NCBI GenBank assembly: GCA_902569105.1
Contig: CACFTE010000006.1
Location: 1 to 61,961, forward strand
Origin: an uncultured Pelagibacteraceae bacterium
Lineage (GTDB): Bacteria; Pseudomonadota; Alphaproteobacteria; Pelagibacterales; Pelagibacteraceae
Direction: 5' to 3'
Length of the DNA: 61,961 nucleotides
Below the pieces are notes generated by a model. The model searched no databases. It saw only the letters and a program-made list of their open reading frames with translations, and had not been told where the DNA came from. A program made the position numbers and the translations under genes. The first letter of the stretch is position 1. Each line of letters starts with the position of its first letter. Positions 16,242 to 24,779 of this stretch are shown piece by piece.

Positions 16242-16762
16242 TGTCCAGGAAAAGAAATTAAACTATCAACTTTATATTTTTTCTTTAATAAGTCGTTTCC
16301 ACCAAGATCAAACAAGTTTATAACAAAAATAAAACCTGCAACATTTCCTTGAGACATTTCTACTAATTTCGCAGCTGCTTCCGCTGTTCCACCAGTTGCT
16401 ATTAGGTCATCAATAATTAATATTTTTTCATCTTTATTGATTGAGTCCTTATGAACTTCAATCGTCGCGGTTCCATATTCTAATTTGAAATCAATAGAAT
16501 GGACATCTGCTGGCAGCTTATTTTTCTTTCTTAACATGATAAATGGTTTTTTTAATATATAAGAAACCGCTGATGCGAATACAAATCCTCTAGATTCGAC
16601 AGCTGCAATTTTATCAAAATCATAAGATATAGATTTTTTAACAATTTGATCTATAGTTTCAGCAAATGCTTTCTCATTTTTAATAAGAGTAGTTATATCT
16701 CTAAATAAAATACCTTTTTTTGGATAATCGGGAATAGATCTAATAAATTCTTTTAAATTCAT
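16238..16762 (-). CDS. apt: adenine phosphoribosyltransferase
   Basis: This 174-aa enzyme salvages adenine with PRPP to form AMP. The PRPP-binding motif IIDDLIATGGTAEAA is clear (about residues 115-129), and the N-terminal IPDYPKKGILFRDITTL and AVESRGFVFASAV stretches are Apt-specific. It is divergent from mtnP with 41 bases between start codons. MtnP releases adenine, so the pair makes metabolic sense. It converges with the upstream glycosyltransferase gene with a 4-base overlap. Confidence 0.96.
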   Translation of the reverse strand: MNLKEFIRSIPDYPKKGILFRDITTLIKNEKAFAETIDQIVKKSISYDFDKIAAVESRGFVFASAVSYILKKPFIMLRKKNKLPADVHSIDFKLEYGTATIEVHKDSINKDEKILIIDDLIATGGTAEAAAKLVEMSQGNVAGFIFVINLFDLGGNDLLKKKYKVDSLISFPGH

Positions 16763-16803
16763 AATAGTAATTTATAAATACTAAATAGTTTAAATCTTAT
16801 TAT

Positions 16804-17676
16804 ATGACAATAAACAAATTAGCAATTATTGGTGGAAGTGGACTTTATGATGTTGAAGAATTTAAAAGTAGAGAGTTATTGGACTTAAACACTGCTTGGG
16901 GAAAGCCATCAGATAAAATTTTAAAAACAAATTATAAAAATAAAGAAGTATTTTTTCTTCCACGACATGGAAGAGGACATTTTATTAATCCTTCTAATAT
17001 AAATTTTAGAGCAAATATTGATGCTTTAAAACAATTGGGAGTGTCAGATATTGTATCCGTGTCAGCAGTAGGATCTCTTAAAGAAGAATTGCCACCAGGT
17101 AAATTTGTAATTGTAGATCAGTTTATTGATAGAACCTTTGCTAGAAATAAAACCTTCTTTGAGGACGAAATAGTAGCGCACGTATCGATGGCACATCCTA
17201 CATCCAATGGATTGATGAATGCTTGCGAAGAAGCATTAAAAAAAGAAAAAATAGAATACCAAAGAGGAGGAACATATGTTGTTATGGAAGGTCCACAATT
17301 CTCAACATTAGCAGAATCAAATTTATATAGATCTTGGAAAGCTGATGTAATTGGAATGACAAATATGCCCGAGGCAAAGTTGGCAAGAGAAGCAGAAATA
17401 AGATACGCATCTGTTTCAATGATTACAGATTACGATTGCTGGCATCCAGATCATGAAAATGTTGATGTTCAACAAGTAATCAAAGTTCTTTTAGAAAATG
17501 CAGCTAAAGCTAAAAATATGATTAAAAGTCTGATAGAAAATTTTGAAAATTATATTGACCCTAAAGATCCAACAAATAATTGTTTAGATGTTGCAATCAT
17601 TACTTCACCAGAAAAAAGAACAGATAAAACAAAAGAAAAATTAAAGTTTGTAGCAGGAAGAGCTTTAAATAAATGA
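16804..17676 (+). CDS. mtnP: S-methyl-5'-thioadenosine phosphorylase
   Basis: This 290-aa enzyme splits methylthioadenosine with phosphate into adenine and methylthioribose-1-phosphate. Recognition rests on the IIGGSGLYDVEEF N-terminus, FLPRHGRGHFINPSNINFRANI, the GGTYVVMEGPQFSTLAES active-site stretch and NMPEAKLAREAEI. It opens a run of co-directional genes joined by overlaps (4 bases with the next). Substrate is supplied by the SpeD-SpeE fusion at the end of the same run. Confidence 0.95.
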   Translation: MTINKLAIIGGSGLYDVEEFKSRELLDLNTAWGKPSDKILKTNYKNKEVFFLPRHGRGHFINPSNINFRANIDALKQLGVSDIVSVSAVGSLKEELPPGKFVIVDQFIDRTFARNKTFFEDEIVAHVSMAHPTSNGLMNACEEALKKEKIEYQRGGTYVVMEGPQFSTLAESNLYRSWKADVIGMTNMPEAKLAREAEIRYASVSMITDYDCWHPDHENVDVQQVIKVLLENAAKAKNMIKSLIENFENYIDPKDPTNNCLDVAIITSPEKRTDKTKEKLKFVAGRALNK

Positions 17677-18467
17677 AACTTATTTACCTAATATTAGTTT
17701 TTATTCTATCGTTTAATAATTCATTTGCTATTAAATATAACATAGGTGATACAATTAAAGGAACACTTGATTTAAATAAAAATTTTAAAATTAATTTATC
17801 AAATGGTGAATGGGAAGTAATCAGGAAAGAGTTCAGCAGTGTTTATAGTATAAGACAATATATAATTGGTATTGGTAAGGTCAAAAATAATAGAATTGTT
17901 GAACTAATAGAAGTTTATGAAGGAGAACTAGGAAGAAATGTTGATCAGATTGACAACATTATCCAAGAATTAGTTTTTCATGACAAACATGATGGATGTT
18001 ACGAAAGACCAGAATATTATTTAGTTGAGCTTTACAAAAAAGGTAGCACACATAATTGTATGGTTGTAAGACATTTTGACGTTAGAAAAGAACTTAATAC
18101 TCCCGATTCTAATTGGGGAAAAGCCGCTGCTGCAGCTTATAATTATGCTCTGAAAAATAATCCTGAAATAGAAATACCTGAAATCTTTCTTGAAAGTGAA
18201 CATAGTTATTTTTCTAGACTTGTGAGAGGTAATTGGATGAGAGTTTCATACTTTTTAGATCCATACGAATTAGATTCACCTAAATTAAATTTATTGACCG
18301 AGGGAACTTCTGAATTTCATAGAAGTAACATAAATAGATTTCCAGAACATAAAAAAATTATGCAAAAATTCATTTCAATATCATCGAAAAGACATATTGA
18401 ATTTGAAAAAATAATTAAATCAAGAGGACGACATAGATTAAAATTAAACAAATATTTAACCGATTAA
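17673..18467 (+). CDS. exported protein of unknown function
   Basis: A 264-aa protein with a clear signal peptide (residues 1-19, ending NNSFA) and no further membrane helix. The mature part is mixed in charge with two cysteines at 109 and 129 that could form a periplasmic disulfide. It contains an Ala-rich helix (GKAAAAAYNYAL) and a basic C-terminus (IIKSRGRHRLKLNKYL). I do not recognise a family. It overlaps mtnP by 4 bases and mtnA by 1 base, so it is translated with methionine-salvage enzymes although it appears exported, which is unexpected. Confidence 0.8.
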   Translation: MKLIYLILVFILSFNNSFAIKYNIGDTIKGTLDLNKNFKINLSNGEWEVIRKEFSSVYSIRQYIIGIGKVKNNRIVELIEVYEGELGRNVDQIDNIIQELVFHDKHDGCYERPEYYLVELYKKGSTHNCMVVRHFDVRKELNTPDSNWGKAAAAAYNYALKNNPEIEIPEIFLESEHSYFSRLVRGNWMRVSYFLDPYELDSPKLNLLTEGTSEFHRSNINRFPEHKKIMQKFISISSKRHIEFEKIIKSRGRHRLKLNKYLTD

Positions 18468-19540
18468 TGAAAATTGAAGGAAAAAATTATCGTACGATTT
18501 GGTTTGAAAAAAATATAGTTAAAATTATTGATCAAACTAAACTACCTCACAAATTTATAATTAAAGATATAAAAAATGTTAAAGACTCAGTTAATGCAAT
18601 AAGAAATATGGAAGTTAGAGGAGCTCCACTAATTGGAGCCATGGCAGCTTATGGTTTGGTATTAGCGATTTTGGAAAAAAATGATCAAACATATCTTAAA
18701 AAAGCATCAGAGGATTTAATTAATTCTAGACCTACAGCAATTAATCTAAAATGGTCAGTAGATAGGATGATGAAAAAATTATCTGGTGTAAAAAGTGATA
18801 AAATTTTGCAAATTGCATTAAATGAAGCTATCGAAATATGTGAAGAAGATATCAGATTTTGTGAAAATATTGGTTTAAACGGTCTAAAAATAATTGAAGA
18901 AATTTATAATAAAAAAAAAGATACAGTTAAAATTTTAACTCATTGTAATGCGGGGTGGCTTGCAACTATAAATTGGGGAACAGCTACATCACCAATTTAT
19001 CATGCTCATAAAAAAGGAATTCCAGTACATGTTTGGGTCGATGAAACAAGGCCAAGAAATCAAGGTGCTAATCTAACCTCATTTGAACTAAATGAGGAGG
19101 GTATTAAAAATACTATTATTGCAGATAACACAGGCGGAATTTTAATGCAAAGGGGTGAAGTAGATATGTGTATAGTTGGAACAGATAGAACCTTGTCCAA
19201 TGGAGACGTTTGTAACAAAATCGGAACTTATCTAAAAGCTCTTGCTGCCTATGACAATAACATTCCTTTTTATGTTGCTTTACCCAGTTCAACAATTGAT
19301 TGGAATTTAAAAGATTATAAAGAAATTCCGATTGAAGAGAGAAGCTCTGAAGAATTATCACATATTGAAGGTTTAGATGAGAATGGTAATTTGAATAAAA
19401 TTCAAATTTATCCACAAAAAAGTAAATCAATGAATCTAGCATTTGATATAACTCCTGCAAAATATGTTACAGCTTTAATAACTGAAAAAGGTGTATGTGA
19501 TGCATCAAATTTAGGACTAAAAAAATTATTTGATAAGTAA
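18467..19540 (+). CDS. mtnA: methylthioribose-1-phosphate isomerase
   Basis: This 357-aa enzyme converts methylthioribose-1-phosphate to methylthioribulose-1-phosphate. The catalytic Cys160 (THCNAGWLAT) and Asp240 (VGTDRT) fall at the same numbers as in characterised MtnA. Other markers are VRGAPLIGAMAAYG near residues 50-63 and the DNTGGILM segment. Related eIF2B-like proteins lack this Cys/Asp pair, so the assignment is firm. The start overlaps the previous stop by one base (TAATG). Confidence 0.95.
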   Translation: MKIEGKNYRTIWFEKNIVKIIDQTKLPHKFIIKDIKNVKDSVNAIRNMEVRGAPLIGAMAAYGLVLAILEKNDQTYLKKASEDLINSRPTAINLKWSVDRMMKKLSGVKSDKILQIALNEAIEICEEDIRFCENIGLNGLKIIEEIYNKKKDTVKILTHCNAGWLATINWGTATSPIYHAHKKGIPVHVWVDETRPRNQGANLTSFELNEEGIKNTIIADNTGGILMQRGEVDMCIVGTDRTLSNGDVCNKIGTYLKALAAYDNNIPFYVALPSSTIDWNLKDYKEIPIEERSSEELSHIEGLDENGNLNKIQIYPQKSKSMNLAFDITPAKYVTALITEKGVCDASNLGLKKLFDK

Positions 19541-19541
19541 G

Positions 19542-20204
19542 ATGAATGAAGATTTAAAACAGCAAGTTATAGATTATTCTCTTAAATTGAATTCTACAAA
19601 TCTTTCACCACTTAGATCTGGAAATTTATCTGTGAGAGCTAAAATAGATGATGTTGATGGATTTTATATAACTCCTTCAGGTATTAAATATGAAAAACTT
19701 AAATTAACGGATATTGTTTTTATGTCTTTGAAGACAGAATATGATTATTTAAAAATTGCAAACTCAGGACTAAATCCATCTTCAGAGTGGAGATTTCATC
19801 AAGATATTTATAGAAAAAAACCTGAAGCAAAAGCTATAGTTCACACTCATTCTGCCCACGCAACTGCTATCTCTACTCATAGAAAATCTATCCCCCCTTT
19901 TCATTATATGATTGCTTTGATGGGTGGTGACGACATAAAATGTGCAGAATATGCAACTTTTGGAACTAAAGAATTATCTCAAAACATTTTAAAAGCACTA
20001 GAGAAAAGAAAAGCTTGCTTAATGGCAAATCACGGACAGATTGCATTTGCAGAAAGTTTAAGTAAAGCTTTCGAACTTGCACAAGAGGTAGAAAACATTT
20101 GCCACCAATACTTTCTTGCGATAAAGCTAGGAGAACCAAAGAATCTGACGTTTGCAGAAATGCAAAAAATTTTAGAAAAAGTAAAAGGTTATAAGAGGGG
20201 ATAA
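19542..20204 (+). CDS. class II aldolase, L-fuculose-phosphate-aldolase-like; probable methylthioribulose-1-phosphate aldolase
   Basis: About 220 aa from the ATG at 19542, one base after the mtnA stop; a TTG at 19530 is in frame but lies inside mtnA. Zinc ligands His101, His103 and His164 and the acid Glu82 (SSEWRFH) are visible. The IPPFHYMIALMGGDDIKCAEYATFG block is typical of fuculose-1-phosphate aldolases rather than MtnB dehydratases. Directly after mtnP and mtnA, it most likely cleaves methylthioribulose-1-phosphate to dihydroxyacetone phosphate and methylthioacetaldehyde, as known for Ald2-type enzymes. A MtnB role is the alternative. Confidence 0.8.
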   Translation: MNEDLKQQVIDYSLKLNSTNLSPLRSGNLSVRAKIDDVDGFYITPSGIKYEKLKLTDIVFMSLKTEYDYLKIANSGLNPSSEWRFHQDIYRKKPEAKAIVHTHSAHATAISTHRKSIPPFHYMIALMGGDDIKCAEYATFGTKELSQNILKALEKRKACLMANHGQIAFAESLSKAFELAQEVENICHQYFLAIKLGEPKNLTFAEMQKILEKVKGYKRG

Positions 20205-20210
20205 TTTTTT

Positions 20211-21251
20211 ATGGTTAAAGTCGGTGAGCATATCACTCTTGATATCATAGGCACTACGGGAGAATATGAACCGTCTTTTTTCGAGGGTTTAGTTCATAAG
20301 ATTGCTGAAAAGGCTAAAGTTACTGTTCTAAATATATCAAAATATAAATTTGAACCACAAGGTTTTACTTTAGTAGCTTTACTTGCAGAAAGTCATATTA
20401 GCTTTCATACTTTCCCAGAACATGGAATAATTAGTTTCGATTTTTTTACATGTGGAAAGGTATCCCCAAGTGTAGCTTTAGATGTAATAAAAAGTGAAAT
20501 TAAGTGCAAAAGGATTGTAAAAAAGTCTTTTGACCGTGATACAATTGAAAATTATTTTGATACTTCTAGCACCTCTGGAATGCAAAAATCTTATGTCGTT
20601 AAAGATGTGCTTGAGGATTTTGTGTCTAAAGTCGGTCAACATGTCCAAATTTTAAATTTAGAAGAATTTGGAAAATCTTTATTTATAGATAAAGATTTAC
20701 AAGTTGCTTCGTGTGATGAGCACTTATATAGCTCGACGTTTGTAAATTCTGGACTAAAATTAAATTCCAAAAAGGATAGAGCAGCTATAATTGGTGGTGG
20801 AGACGGTGGTGTAGCAAGAGAGTGTATATCAAAAAACTTTGAGTTTATTGATTGGTATGAACTAGATCCAGAAGTAGTAGAAGTTTGCGATAAACATCTT
20901 GGAACAATTGGTCAAAAAGCAACTGAAAAGAATTCAGTTAAATGTGTTTGGGGAGATGCATTTGAGAGTATAAAAAAAGTGGAAACTGATACCTATGATA
21001 AAATATATATTGATTTAAATGACGACCAATTTTGTATAGATCTTGCTGCAAAAAATATGGATCAAATTATAAGAATTCTTAAACCTAATGGAGTTGTTAC
21101 TGCCCAGGTTGGAAGTCAAGATAAAAGACCAAAACAGGTCGAAAATTGGAAAGATGTATTCAATAAAAACTTTGGAAATGCTACCCTTGATAGAGTTTAT
21201 ATTCCTAGTTTTGATAGTTCATGGAATTTTTATACATCTATTAATCACTAA
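20211..21251 (+). CDS. SpeD-SpeE fusion: S-adenosylmethionine decarboxylase plus spermidine synthase
   Basis: This 346-aa protein joins two enzymes. Residues 1-115 form a prokaryotic AdoMet decarboxylase with the self-cleavage site ESHISFHTFPE: Ser61 would become the pyruvoyl group, with His66 and Cys81 (FFTCG) as partners. Residues 125-346 form an aminopropyltransferase with GGGDGG (195-200), YELDPEVVEV (216-225) and the active-site YDKIYIDLNDD region. One chain could therefore convert AdoMet and putrescine into spermidine and methylthioadenosine, which mtnP then degrades. Such fusions have been described in bacteria. It starts 6 bases after the aldolase stop with an AGAGGGG ribosome site. 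Confidence 0.92.
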   Translation: MVKVGEHITLDIIGTTGEYEPSFFEGLVHKIAEKAKVTVLNISKYKFEPQGFTLVALLAESHISFHTFPEHGIISFDFFTCGKVSPSVALDVIKSEIKCKRIVKKSFDRDTIENYFDTSSTSGMQKSYVVKDVLEDFVSKVGQHVQILNLEEFGKSLFIDKDLQVASCDEHLYSSTFVNSGLKLNSKKDRAAIIGGGDGGVARECISKNFEFIDWYELDPEVVEVCDKHLGTIGQKATEKNSVKCVWGDAFESIKKVETDTYDKIYIDLNDDQFCIDLAAKNMDQIIRILKPNGVVTAQVGSQDKRPKQVENWKDVFNKNFGNATLDRVYIPSFDSSWNFYTSINH

Positions 21252-21312
21252 TTAATTCTTTTTAATTTCCTAATTTTGTGAAATACTTATTTTTTTATTA
21301 AAGGAGAAAATA

Positions 21313-22164
21313 ATGAATATATTTAAAAAAACTATAATTTCAGTTTTAGCTTCTTTATTTATCATGACGAACGTATATGCTGATAAAATAAAGATTGGAA
21401 CTGAAGGCGCTTATCCTCCATGGAATTCAAAAGATGCATCAGGAAAGCTAATTGGATTTGAGGTTGAATTAGCTTGGACACTTTGCAGATATATTGGGAA
21501 ACAATGTGAGATCGTGGAACAAGATTGGGATGGAATGATACCAGCTTTACTTATGAGAAAATTTGATGCAATTATGGCCGGAATGTCAATTACTGACGAG
21601 AGATTAAAAACAATTAATTTTTCACAAGGTTATGCAGATGAAGTTGCTCAGTTAGCAGTTATGAAAGGTTCAGATCTTGAAGGTATGGATACACCATCAG
21701 GTATAAATCTATCTATCGGTGGAAGTTCAGTTAATAAAGCACTTAAGACAATTGAAAGCGCATTAGCTGGCAAAACAGTTTGTGTTCAAACAGCAACAAT
21801 TCATCAAAACTTTTTAGACTCAGGTGATGTAGGAAGCGTAAATGTTAGAACTTACAAAACTCAGGATGAAGTAAACTTAGATTTAACATCAGGCAGATGT
21901 GACGTTGCACTAGCTGCAGCAGTAGCATTTACAGACTATGCTGAAAAATCTGGAAAACCTGTAGTATTAGTCGGACCAACATTTTCAGGTGGAGCATTTG
22001 GAAATGGAGTAGGTGTTGGAATTAGAAAAGGTGGAAGTGGTGCAATTGGAGAAAGAGATGCACAACTTTTAAAAGATTTCAATATGGCTATTAATAAAGC
22101 AAGAAAAAATGGTGACATAAGCAGAATCGCTACAAAGTGGTTCGGTTTTGACGCATCTATGTAA
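21313..22164 (+). CDS. polar amino acid ABC transporter periplasmic binding protein (HisJ/OccT-like)
   Basis: This 283-aa binding protein has a signal peptide (1-23, ending VYA/DKIK). The mature protein begins with KIGTEGAYPPWN and continues with GFEVELAWTLCRYIGKQCEIVEQDWDGMIPALLMRKFDAIMAGMSITDER, the standard opening of lysine/arginine/ornithine, histidine and octopine receptors. The two Cys in that stretch may form a disulfide as in HisJ. An AAAGGAG ribosome site lies at 21300-21306. The ligand is probably a basic or carbamoylated amino acid or an opine-like compound, but this is inference. Confidence 0.92.
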   Translation: MNIFKKTIISVLASLFIMTNVYADKIKIGTEGAYPPWNSKDASGKLIGFEVELAWTLCRYIGKQCEIVEQDWDGMIPALLMRKFDAIMAGMSITDERLKTINFSQGYADEVAQLAVMKGSDLEGMDTPSGINLSIGGSSVNKALKTIESALAGKTVCVQTATIHQNFLDSGDVGSVNVRTYKTQDEVNLDLTSGRCDVALAAAVAFTDYAEKSGKPVVLVGPTFSGGAFGNGVGVGIRKGGSGAIGERDAQLLKDFNMAINKARKNGDISRIATKWFGFDASM

Positions 22165-22172
22165 TTAATTTT

Positions 22173-22206
22173 AGATTTGGCGACTATATTATATAGTCGC
22201 CAATCT
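22173..22206 (+). terminator. long hairpin between binding-protein and permease genes
   Basis: A near-perfect stem of 12 bp (TTGGCGACTATA / TATAGTCGCCAA) closes a 3-base TTA loop, and the stem can extend outward through AGATT/AATCT with one bulged T. It begins 8 bases after the binding-protein stop and ends 2 bases before the permease start. No long T-run follows, so it may act more as an mRNA-stabilising or translation-modulating structure than a full terminator. It parallels the hairpin at 2071. Confidence 0.8.
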
Positions 22207-22208
22207 TT

Positions 22209-22901
22209 ATGGAACTTCTAGCATTCGGAGATACTGGTTGGGGAGATGAGTTATTTTATGCTACCCTGATGACTATAGCTGTTTCAATAACAGCAATGTT
22301 AATTGGTTTTTTGTTTGCTTTAATATTCACTCCCTTAAAATTATCTAAATACAAATTACTTAACTTAATAGGAAATTTTTATACTACAGTTATTAGAGGT
22401 GTTCCTGAGTTATTAGTCATTTATTTATTTTTTTTTGGAGGCAGTGGTGCAATTATGTTTGTTGCCTCTATGTTTGGTTATTACGAATATATAGAAATAA
22501 ATGCATTTATCACAGGTTCGTTCGCAATTGGTATTATCTCAGGTGCCTACTCAACAGAAGTATTTAGAGGCGCAATTCAGTCTATAGATAAAGGACAGTT
22601 TGAGGCAGCTAAAGTCTTGGGAATAAAAAAATATATTCAATTTTATAAAATTATTCTGCCTCAAATGTTGAGGCTAGCAATACCAAATTTAAGCAATGTC
22701 TGGCAAATCACATTAAAAGATACATCATTAATCTCCGTAACTGGATTAGTTGAAATTATGCGGCAATCTTATATTGCAGCTGGATCAACAAGAGATCCAC
22801 TATTTTTTTATTCTTTTGCAGCAGTTTTGTATTTGTTGCTTACTTTTCTGAGCATGAAACTAATCAATAGATTAGAAATTAAATACAGTAGAGGTTTTTA
22901 A
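22209..22901 (+). CDS. amino acid ABC transporter permease (HisQ-like)
   Basis: This 230-aa membrane protein has about five hydrophobic helices and the ABC permease EAA loop (GQFEAAKVLGIKKYIQFYKIILPQMLRLAIPNL) that contacts the ATPase. The IRGVPELLVIYLFFFGGSG motif is typical of the polar amino acid group. It begins directly behind the hairpin and overlaps the next permease by one base (TAATG). Confidence 0.93.
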   Translation: MELLAFGDTGWGDELFYATLMTIAVSITAMLIGFLFALIFTPLKLSKYKLLNLIGNFYTTVIRGVPELLVIYLFFFGGSGAIMFVASMFGYYEYIEINAFITGSFAIGIISGAYSTEVFRGAIQSIDKGQFEAAKVLGIKKYIQFYKIILPQMLRLAIPNLSNVWQITLKDTSLISVTGLVEIMRQSYIAAGSTRDPLFFYSFAAVLYLLLTFLSMKLINRLEIKYSRGF

Positions 22902-23572
22902 TGGATTTAGAATTAATGATTAATAGTTTTCCAAAGTTGTTAAATGCATCAGTAATTACACTTAAATTATTATCTTTATCATTATTCTTTGGGCTATTTA
23001 TTGGGCTACTTTTTGCAGTAATGAGAATGAGCAAAAATTTTATTCTTAATAAATTTTCATATGGTTACTCATACTTATTCAGAGGAACACCGTTACTTGT
23101 TCAGATTTTTATAATTTACTTTGGTTTTGGACAAATAGAATTTATAAGAGACAGCTTTTTATGGATCATATTAAAAGAACCTTATTGGTGTGCAATAATT
23201 GCTTTTGCTTTAAATACTGGTGCTTACACATCAGAAATACTTAGATCTGCGTTTCAAACTATTAAGAAAGGGTATATAGAAGCTGGTAAAAGTCTTGGTA
23301 TATCAAGTAAAATTATATTTTATAAAATTCAAATCCCAATTGCTATTAGACAATCTCTTCCAGCATACGGCAATGAAATAATATTAATGTTAAAGGGAAC
23401 TTCGTTAGCTAGCACAGTTACACTAATGGATTTGACTGGTGTAGCGAAGTATATTATTTCAACAACTTTTAAACCAATAGAGGTATTTATAGTAGCTGGA
23501 AGTATTTATCTTTTTATGACATTTATAGTACACAATTTAATCAAATTTCTTGAAAGAAAATATAATTATTAA
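22901..23572 (+). CDS. amino acid ABC transporter permease (HisM-like)
   Basis: This 223-aa second permease of the pair shows the same layout: several hydrophobic helices, FRGTPLLVQIFIIYFG and an EAA loop (GYIEAGKSLGISSKIIFYKIQIPIAIRQSLPAYGNE). With the previous gene it would form the HisQM-like heterodimer. No ATP-binding subunit follows; the next gene is an amidohydrolase, so the ATPase must be encoded elsewhere or shared. Confidence 0.93.
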   Translation: MDLELMINSFPKLLNASVITLKLLSLSLFFGLFIGLLFAVMRMSKNFILNKFSYGYSYLFRGTPLLVQIFIIYFGFGQIEFIRDSFLWIILKEPYWCAIIAFALNTGAYTSEILRSAFQTIKKGYIEAGKSLGISSKIIFYKIQIPIAIRQSLPAYGNEIILMLKGTSLASTVTLMDLTGVAKYIISTTFKPIEVFIVAGSIYLFMTFIVHNLIKFLERKYNY

Positions 23573-24357
23573 TGAAAGTTGCCTGTATTCAATCATCTGC
23601 CGGTGAAAATTATAATAAAAACTTCAAACAAATAGTTAAACTGATAAATCAATCAATTAAAAATAAAGCAGATTTAATCATTACTCCTGAAACGACTTCA
23701 CTTATCACAAGTGATAAGAAGATATTATATAAAAATACGTTTAAAATGAACGCTGATCCTTTAATTAAAAAAGTAAAAGAAATAGCAAAACAAAATAAAA
23801 AATGGATATTATTAGGCTCATTGCCAATTAAGGATAAAACAAAATACAGAAATAGGTCAATAATGATTAATCCAAATGGAAAAATTGTAGCTTATTATGA
23901 CAAAATTAAAATGTTTGATGTTAAGCTTCCCAATAAAGAACAACATAATGAAAGCAAAACGTTTAAACCTGGAAATAAACTTGTATCAGTAAAACTACCT
24001 TGGGGCAGGTTAGGCCTAACAATATGTTTTGATTTGCGTTTTCCAGAAATTTATAGAAATTTGTCCAAAAAGAATTTAAATTTTATTACAGTTCCGTCTG
24101 CATTTACAAAAATAACTGGCAAAAAACACTGGCTAGCATTACTTAAAGCTAGAGCAATTGAAAATTTTTGTTACATATTTGCCCCTAACCAGGTTGGTAG
24201 AAATACAAAAAAAAGAGAAACATTTGGGCATAGTGCAATAATTTCTCCAGATGGAAAAATTCTAAAACTTAAAAAAAAAGGTATAGGAATTATTTACTGT
24301 AATATTGATCCACACTTATCTATTAAACTAAGAAAAGTTATACCAAGCTTGAATTAA
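23572..24357 (+). CDS. nitrilase-superfamily carbon-nitrogen hydrolase
   Basis: This 261-aa enzyme carries the Glu-Lys-Cys triad of the superfamily: Glu40 (TPETTS), Lys111 (YDKIKMFDV) and Cys152 (TICFDLRFPE). The length and KIKMFDVKLPN stretch resemble the Nit1/Nit2 branch (omega-amidase or deaminated-glutathione amidase). It overlaps the permease stop by one base, so it belongs to the transporter operon and may release ammonia from the imported compound. Its stop overlaps the convergent neighbour by 4 bases. Confidence 0.88.
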   Translation: MKVACIQSSAGENYNKNFKQIVKLINQSIKNKADLIITPETTSLITSDKKILYKNTFKMNADPLIKKVKEIAKQNKKWILLGSLPIKDKTKYRNRSIMINPNGKIVAYYDKIKMFDVKLPNKEQHNESKTFKPGNKLVSVKLPWGRLGLTICFDLRFPEIYRNLSKKNLNFITVPSAFTKITGKKHWLALLKARAIENFCYIFAPNQVGRNTKKRETFGHSAIISPDGKILKLKKKGIGIIYCNIDPHLSIKLRKVIPSLN

Positions 24358-24743
24358 TATTTTGTATATTCTTTTATTTCTTTAATTTTAGAACCAGTAT
24401 GATCGTTAATTTGAAGCTTAATTTTTGCTCTATCATCATTTAGAAAGTGAACATCCCTAGAGAGTTTAATAAATTTTTCACTAAAATCAGAATTTTTTTC
24501 ACACATTCTTTTATCATCTTCTATCATCCAAAGTTTTGAATTGATTTCTTTTAAAGATCTAAATAACTCATTTAACTTATCATCAGATTTTACATTTATA
24601 GATAGCTGTTCTTTTAAAACTTTATACTCATCATGAATATATTTAAGTTTTTCTGCATCTTTTATTTTTTCTTGTTTAATTTCTAATATAGAAATTTTGT
24701 CGAGCAGCTCTCCTATAGAAACTTCAACTAAAATTTTATTCAT
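24354..24743 (-). CDS. DUF6165-like small helical protein
   Basis: This 129-aa cytoplasmic protein is largely alpha-helical and charged, starting with VEVSIGELLDKISILEIKQEKI, the opening I associate with the DUF6165 family. Such proteins commonly neighbour glycosyltransferases, and here the divergent neighbour is a GT9-type gene 36 bases away. Function is not known. Heptad-like Leu/Ile spacing across residues 10-60 suggests coiled-coil packing. Confidence 0.7.
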   Translation of the reverse strand: MNKILVEVSIGELLDKISILEIKQEKIKDAEKLKYIHDEYKVLKEQLSINVKSDDKLNELFRSLKEINSKLWMIEDDKRMCEKNSDFSEKFIKLSRDVHFLNDDRAKIKLQINDHTGSKIKEIKEYTKY

Positions 24744-24779
24744 ATAAATAATTGTATAGTATGTTAAATTGTTAAAAAT

